Source of the DNA: Desulfotruncus alcoholivorax DSM 16058
GTDB lineage: Bacteria > Bacillota > Desulfotomaculia > Desulfotomaculales > Desulfallaceae
Reading direction: 5' to 3'
Assembly (NCBI RefSeq): GCF_000430885.1
Contig: NZ_AUMW01000001.1
Location: forward strand, 124,001-188,000
DNA length: 64,000 bases
Within the stretch, counting starts at the first letter, position 1; each line of letters begins with the position of its first letter. The position numbers and the translations under genes are program-made. This document shows positions 60,111 to 64,000 of this stretch, piece by piece. The notes below the pieces were generated by a model, which was not told where the DNA came from, searched no databases, and saw only the letters and a list, made by a program, of their open reading frames with translations.

Positions 60111-60190
60111 GTATTCAGAATTCAGTAGTCAGAATTCAGAATACCAAGAAACGATAAACCGTTCTTTCATTCTGACTCCTGACTTCTGAG
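60111..60190. repeat. Dispersed TTCTGAATTC/CTGACTCCTG element (copy H)
   Basis: TATTCAGAATTCAGTAGTC, GAATTCAGAATACC, then an AACGATAAACCGTTC core and CATTCTGACTCCTGACTTC. The most complete copy in the window. Confidence 0.8.
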
Positions 60191-60193
60191 TAG

Positions 60194-60739
60194 TTACCTT
60201 TCGTTAATGGCCAGTTCTCTGCCCTTTTCCAGCGCGTCACGATTAATTGGAATTAAGTTATGCCGCTTGGGGGGCAGCACGTCCTTCAACGCCTCCAGTA
60301 CGGAATCGGTAGATACCACGCCGGTCAGCTCCAACAAAACACCAAGGATAATATTATTGGCCACTTTGCCGTTGCCCAGTTCTTCGGCCAGGTCATTGGC
60401 GGGCACGTAAACCGTGCGCACATCCGTGCGCTTGGTTTTAATATTTATGAGCGAGCTGTTGACCAGTATCAGGCCGCCGGGGACTACCGCGGGCTCAAAT
60501 TTTTCTAAAGACGGCCTGTTCATGGCTATAAGGACTGTTGGCTCACTAACCACCGGCGAGCTGATGGGCTGGTCGGAAATTGTAACCCCGCAGTTGGCTG
60601 TGCCGCCGCGCATTTCCGGGCCGTACGAGGGAATCCAGGCCACGTGCTTGTTTTCTTTCATTCCGGCATAAGCCAGCAGCTGCCCCATAGAGAGCACACC
60701 CTGTCCACCGAAACCGGCGATTAAAATGCCTTGAAACAT
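60194..60739 (-). CDS. 2-oxoacid:ferredoxin oxidoreductase, gamma subunit
   Basis: A 181-residue catalytic-gamma domain. GFGGQGVLSMGQLLAYAG (9-26) and the PSYGPEMRGGTANCGVTIS segment are family signatures. It forms the thiamine-dependent, CoA-binding complex with the alpha and beta subunits. ATG 60739 overlaps the beta stop by one base. It has no iron-sulphur Cys motif. It is the last of four subunit genes in the order delta-alpha-beta-gamma. Confidence 0.93.
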   Translation of the reverse strand: MFQGILIAGFGGQGVLSMGQLLAYAGMKENKHVAWIPSYGPEMRGGTANCGVTISDQPISSPVVSEPTVLIAMNRPSLEKFEPAVVPGGLILVNSSLINIKTKRTDVRTVYVPANDLAEELGNGKVANNIILGVLLELTGVVSTDSVLEALKDVLPPKRHNLIPINRDALEKGRELAINER

Positions 60740-61491
60740 TATGGTTGCACCTCCGTTGCCGGAGTTTTGTATTCACCCAGCGGGTAATAGGGAATCATTT
60801 TTTCTTCCAGCCATTTAAGCGCTTCAAGGGGCGATAAACCCCAGTTGGTGGGGCAGGCGCTGAGCACCTCCACCATGGTAAAACCGGCTCCGCTCATCTG
60901 AACATCAAACGCTTTCCGGATGGCTTTTTTAGCCGCCAGCACATTCTTGGGGTTATTCACCGCCACTCTGGCCAGGTAGGCGCTGCCGTCCAACGGGGCC
61001 AGCATTTCGCATACCTTAACCGGCATACCGTTGGCTGCCGCGTCACGCCCAAAGGGTGTGGTGGTGGTTTTCTGGCCCAGTAAGGTGGTGGGCGCCATCT
61101 GGCCGCCGGTCATGGCGTAAACGGCATTGTTAATGAAGATAACGGTTATTTTTTCTCCCCTGGCGGCAGCGTGCACCAGTTCACCGGTACCAATGGCCGC
61201 CGCGTCCCCGTCCCCCTGGTAGGTAAATACCAACCGGTCCGGCAGAACTCTTTTTATCCCTGTTGCCACCGCGGGCGCCCTTCCGTGGGCCGCCTGGTAC
61301 ATGTCAATGTCCATGTAATTATATATAAATACGGAACATCCGACCGGGGCCACACCCAGCGCCCGCTCATAGACGTCCATTTCGTCAATTATTTCAGCTA
61401 CCAGCCTGTGCACAATGCCGTGGGTGCAGCCGGGGCAGTAATGCATCGGCATGTCTGTTAACGATTCCGGTCTGGTAAAAACTGTTTTCAT
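60739..61491 (-). CDS. 2-oxoacid:ferredoxin oxidoreductase, beta (TPP-binding) subunit
   Basis: A 250-residue thiamine diphosphate subunit. YCPGCTHGI holds two of the Cys of the beta-subunit cluster, and [33 protein letters not shown] is the Mg-TPP motif (GDGD...NN). ATG 61491 overlaps the alpha stop by four bases (ATGA). It works with alpha to decarboxylate a branched-chain or other 2-oxoacid, with ferredoxin as acceptor. Confidence 0.93.
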   Translation of the reverse strand: MKTVFTRPESLTDMPMHYCPGCTHGIVHRLVAEIIDEMDVYERALGVAPVGCSVFIYNYMDIDMYQAAHGRAPAVATGIKRVLPDRLVFTYQGDGDAAAIGTGELVHAAARGEKITVIFINNAVYAMTGGQMAPTTLLGQKTTTTPFGRDAAANGMPVKVCEMLAPLDGSAYLARVAVNNPKNVLAAKKAIRKAFDVQMSGAGFTMVEVLSACPTNWGLSPLEALKWLEEKMIPYYPLGEYKTPATEVQP

Positions 61492-62555
61492 TTTGCTGCA
61501 CCCCCATCGTAAAGTTTTCTTATTTCGTTGAGTACATCCCTGGCCACCGGCAGCATACCGCCCACCCGGCCGTAAAAATGCACCGGCCTGGCATCGCTGA
61601 CAGCAAGGCGCACGTCCTCAATCATCTGACCCATGTTCATTTCCACAACCAAAAAATTATTTGCTGTTTCCTTAACCCCGGCAAAAACGTCATTGGGGAA
61701 CGGCCAAACAGTAATAGGCCTGATCAGTCCCACCGCCATGCCTTCTGCCCTGGCGCTGTCAACCGCCGCTTTGCATATCCTGGCACAGGTGCCGAACGCC
61801 ACGACCACCATTTTAGCATCGTCCAGCCGGTATTCCTCCCACCGCTGTTCTTCGCGGGCTATAATGGCATACTTTTCACCTAATTTAAGATTATGCTTTT
61901 CGCATTCTTCCGGAACGATATATAGTGAATTAATTAACCGTTTAGGTCCGCCTTTTTTACGACCGGTTGCGGCCCAGGGGCGGTCCGGTACGGTAATTTC
62001 CTTTTCCTCGCCCAGTTCAACCGGCTCCATCATTTGTCCCAGAACACCGTCGGCCAGCAGCATGACGGGGTTGCGGTATTTATCCGCAAGGTCGAAGGCA
62101 TCCTGCATCAGGTCTATAATTTCCTGTACGGAAGCCGGGGCCAGACAGATCAATCTGTAATCCCCATGTCCACCGCCTTTGACGGCCTGGAAGTAGTCGG
62201 ACTGGGCCGGGGCAATATTACCCAGGCCGGGGCCCCCCCGGATCATATTAACAATAACACAGGGCAGCTCGGCACCGGCAATGTAAGATATTCCCTCCTG
62301 CATCAGGCTGATTCCCGGTCCCGAAGATGAGGTCATAACCCGGGCCCCGGCTCCGGCAGCGCCAAACACCATATTGGCAGCGGCGGTTTCGCTTTCGGAC
62401 TGCAGGTAAGTTCCTCCGACTTCCGGCATTCTTTTAGCCAGGTAATGAGGCAATTCGCTCTGGGGAGTTATGGGGTAACCGAAAAAATAACGGCAACCGG
62501 CCCTTACGGCTCCCTCACCGATGGCTTCATTGCCTTTCATCAAAATTTTAGCCAA
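61488..62555 (-). CDS. vorB: 2-oxoacid:ferredoxin oxidoreductase, alpha subunit (VorB type)
   Basis: A 355-residue alpha subunit whose opening [13 protein letters not shown] and [17 protein letters not shown], plus [19 protein letters not shown] and [14 protein letters not shown], match the VorB class annotated as 2-ketoisovalerate:ferredoxin oxidoreductase. Substrate may be branched-chain 2-oxoacids, 2-oxoglutarate or related acids, which sequence alone does not settle. Start TTG 62555 has GGGAGG 9 nt upstream and overlaps the ferredoxin stop by 8 nt; a longer reading to 62609 would include ferredoxin sequence. Confidence 0.92.
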   Translation of the reverse strand: MAKILMKGNEAIGEGAVRAGCRYFFGYPITPQSELPHYLAKRMPEVGGTYLQSESETAAANMVFGAAGAGARVMTSSSGPGISLMQEGISYIAGAELPCVIVNMIRGGPGLGNIAPAQSDYFQAVKGGGHGDYRLICLAPASVQEIIDLMQDAFDLADKYRNPVMLLADGVLGQMMEPVELGEEKEITVPDRPWAATGRKKGGPKRLINSLYIVPEECEKHNLKLGEKYAIIAREEQRWEEYRLDDAKMVVVAFGTCARICKAAVDSARAEGMAVGLIRPITVWPFPNDVFAGVKETANNFLVVEMNMGQMIEDVRLAVSDARPVHFYGRVGGMLPVARDVLNEIRKLYDGGAAK

Positions 62556-62775
62556 CTTTTTTTTCCTCCCTTGCCACTTCGATAACCAGATCCGGGCACA
62601 TAACGGCACAAAGTGCGCAGCCGGTGCATTTCTCCTGATCCTCTATCATCGCCGGGTGAAATCCCATAACATTAATGTGATCCGACATTTTGATAATTTG
62701 CTTGGGACAAACTGAAGCACATAATTTACATCCCTTGCAACGATCTTCGCGGAAAGTTACTTGCGCTCGCGCCAA
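62548..62775 (-). CDS. Ferredoxin-type delta subunit, two [4Fe-4S] clusters
   Basis: A 75-residue protein with two CxxCxxCxxxCP motifs: CKGCKLCASVCP (13-24) and CTGCALCAVMCP (50-61). It passes electrons from the TPP site to external ferredoxin. It starts with TTG 62775 behind AAAGGAGG (7 nt gap) and overlaps the alpha subunit start. It is the first gene of the delta-alpha-beta-gamma order. Confidence 0.95.
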   Translation of the reverse strand: MARAQVTFREDRCKGCKLCASVCPKQIIKMSDHINVMGFHPAMIEDQEKCTGCALCAVMCPDLVIEVAREEKKVG

Positions 62776-62826
62776 GGCGATACCTCCTTTAACAAGTTAT
62801 ACAGTTGGATAAAAGCTTTATTTGAA

Positions 62827-63510
62827 CTAACCCCTCAGCCACGGGGGAAGTACATGCAGGTTAAGCGGGAACAAATTTTCCTGCGGAAACCTTTGGGCCA
62901 GTTCTGCAGCGAGCTCATTTCTGACTGCCATAAAAGTAACAGGCACGTTAAGCCTGCTTGCAGCCTCTGTCACGATATTATGGCCGGTCTCGATTGTGGC
63001 AATGTCAGTACCGGATCCCAGGTTGGTGTTGCTGACCAAGCCGGTGACTTTCAGGCGCGATGCCTTTTCCACCGCTTTCAGCACTTGCATAATGCCTTCC
63101 ACAGTCCTGGTAAAAGGGCGGCAGGTATTGACAACAAAAAACATGCCATAAGAGCCTTCAGGCAGAAGGGGTTTAAATCTTCCCAGGGCAGTGGCGCCGA
63201 TGTCGTCGCCGCCCACATCAAAAACGCCCTTGATCCCCTCATCTTCCAGAATGCCCAGAATCGCAGCAGGAAGGGCCGGAACATCGGCACCCGCCAGCTC
63301 ACCCGCCGGGGCCACCACTTTAAGTCCGTTTTGCTCCAGGTAATCCCTGAATACCCTGGTCCTGAAATAGGGGTTCACTATATCGAGGTCCACTATGCCC
63401 ACCCGGTCATGCTCTTGTTTAAGCCGCAAGGCGTAATTAATGGCCAGCTCAGTCTTCCCGCTGCCTATGTTCCCGGTAAAAATCGTTATTCTTTCACTTA
63501 ATTTCGACAT
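62827..63510 (-). CDS. P-loop ATP-binding protein next to the oxidoreductase operon
   Basis: A 227-residue P-loop NTPase of the MinD/CbiA-like class: TGNIGSGKTELAINYAL (12-28) is the Walker A, IVDLDIVNPYFR carries the switch Asp and KGVFDVGGDD the Walker B. No transmembrane region is present. The Gly-Asn-Ile-Gly-Ser-Gly-Lys-Thr loop differs from common deviant MinD loops. It precedes the ferredoxin subunit gene by 51 nt, which suggests a maturation or regulatory role for the complex, but that is inference. Confidence 0.75.
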   Translation of the reverse strand: MSKLSERITIFTGNIGSGKTELAINYALRLKQEHDRVGIVDLDIVNPYFRTRVFRDYLEQNGLKVVAPAGELAGADVPALPAAILGILEDEGIKGVFDVGGDDIGATALGRFKPLLPEGSYGMFFVVNTCRPFTRTVEGIMQVLKAVEKASRLKVTGLVSNTNLGSGTDIATIETGHNIVTEAASRLNVPVTFMAVRNELAAELAQRFPQENLFPLNLHVLPPWLRG

Positions 63511-63518
63511 CTGTTTCC

Positions 63519-64000
63519 CTAATCCTTCTCCCGCCCCAGCATATCCAGGTAGTTGAGCAACACGTTACCCGAGATGATGCTCGTTAAGGAATATTTTTCG
63601 GTAATAATATGGATTAAAACAAGCAACGCCAAATACGCGATTCTAAAATAGCCATCCAGCGCTGCTGCGGCAGTAACGCCCACAACCATGCCCAGGGTAT
63701 TGGAGCCGGCGTCCCCCATCATGGCCCGGGCCTTGAGGTCCGCCCCCAAATAGGCCAGCACACTGCCCAGGATAATCACCATCATTACTGCTTCCGGCCT
63801 GCCCAGTGCCGGCGGCAGGATAACGGCACAGGCCAAAATAAATATTTTGCCCGCCCGCCCGGGGCGCAAATCGAATAAGTTCACCAGATTAACCGAAAGA
63901 GCTATGATTAAAGAACTGTCTATGATTCTAGCCCAATTGCCGGGATATAGTTGTACTCCCACTATAATCGCGATTAAACCACCGCCGATTGCTTTAACGG
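63519..64000 (-). CDS. MraY/WecA-type glycosyl-phosphate transferase, 5' end outside window
   Basis: The readable 160 residues are highly hydrophobic with several spans. NLVNLFDLRPGRAGK (about 40-54) is the NLxDxxxGxA motif and MMGDAGSNTLG is the downstream Mg2+/nucleotide-sugar motif of polyprenyl-phosphate sugar transferases. The frame is open to the right edge, so the N-terminal half is missing. It lies 8 nt before the P-loop gene. It may act in wall or teichoic-acid precursor synthesis; MraY itself is less likely, since other dcw genes are not adjacent. Confidence 0.8.
   Translation of the reverse strand, partial: VKAIGGGLIAIIVGVQLYPGNWARIIDSSLIIALSVNLVNLFDLRPGRAGKIFILACAVILPPALGRPEAVMMVIILGSVLAYLGADLKARAMMGDAGSNTLGMVVGVTAAAALDGYFRIAYLALLVLIHIITEKYSLTSIISGNVLLNYLDMLGREKD

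Noticed and set aside
7917-60190. CRISPR array
   Set aside because: The repeats are widely spaced, in both orientations, differ in length and lack regular spacers.

Overview
The window looks like chromosome from an endospore-forming, anaerobic Firmicute of the Desulfotomaculum/Pelotomaculum type (Peptococcaceae and relatives). This is inferred from gene content, not from a database match: many sporulation genes (spoIVA, spoIIP, spmAB, gerW, spoVAEa/spoVAF, spoIIAA-AB-sigF, dacF, spoIIM), an ispH-rpsA fusion, YIEGIA and DUF1614 proteins, ferredoxin-dependent 2-oxoacid oxidoreductase and acyl-CoA dehydratase activase genes, and moderate GC. Of about 70 genes only one, an NlpC/P60 hydrolase at 9900-10424, is on the + strand. 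The rest read right to left. Both window edges cut genes: a SleB-like hydrolase on the left and a MraY-type transferase on the right.

Layout in coordinate order. 1-2207: spore cortex hydrolase, an unknown gene, and an sdpR-sdpI pair with a clear promoter and palindromic operator. 2458-7806: aspartate-family operon (ACT protein, hom, thrB, lysC, apgM). 8105-9586: spoIVA. 10451-18983: one long co-directional run (DUF1614, spoIIP, YIEGIA, its small partner, two DUF3189 paralogues, DUF512 radical SAM, der, plsY, gpsA). 19129-26109: ispH-rpsA, plsC, cmk, aroA, tyrA, aroF. 26110-26956: decayed DNA holding an amber-interrupted reading frame and an aroF fragment. 27086-32354: aroH, a HutP-like regulator, two unknown genes, rluB, spmB, spmA, an FAD oxidoreductase. 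32546-36892: gerW, HD-GYP, DUF2953, trpS, an M50 protease. 36886-41471: a DHH-CBS-tRNA nucleotidyltransferase fusion, then lysA under a lysine riboswitch. 41708-46234: TrpB-like enzyme and a three-gene CoA-enzyme activase set. 46508-52071: spoVAF, spoVAEa, dodecin, sigF operon, dacF. 52189-59945: pdp, deoB, xerD, spoIIM, a ComB-like protein, DUF3866, an M20 peptidase. 60194-64000: a four-subunit 2-oxoacid:ferredoxin oxidoreductase, a P-loop protein, and the partial transferase.

The genes fall into working sets. The amino-acid genes cover aspartate to threonine/lysine and the shikimate to tyrosine/phenylalanine branch. Cell-envelope supply (gpsA, plsY, plsC, cmk, ispH) sits beside spore development genes. 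The sigma-F switch (SpoIIAA, SpoIIAB, SigF) lies next to forespore and germination genes.

The most distinctive non-coding feature is the density of dispersed repeats. There are at least four families: a GGGCGGAC/GTCCGCCC hairpin (6 copies), a TTCTGAATTC/CTGACTCCTGA element (8 copies), an ATTGCGAGGAGC-type element (7 copies) and an exact 19-bp pair. One copy sits between spoIIAA and spoIIAB inside the sigF operon. No tRNA, rRNA, CRISPR array, insertion sequence or prophage was seen.
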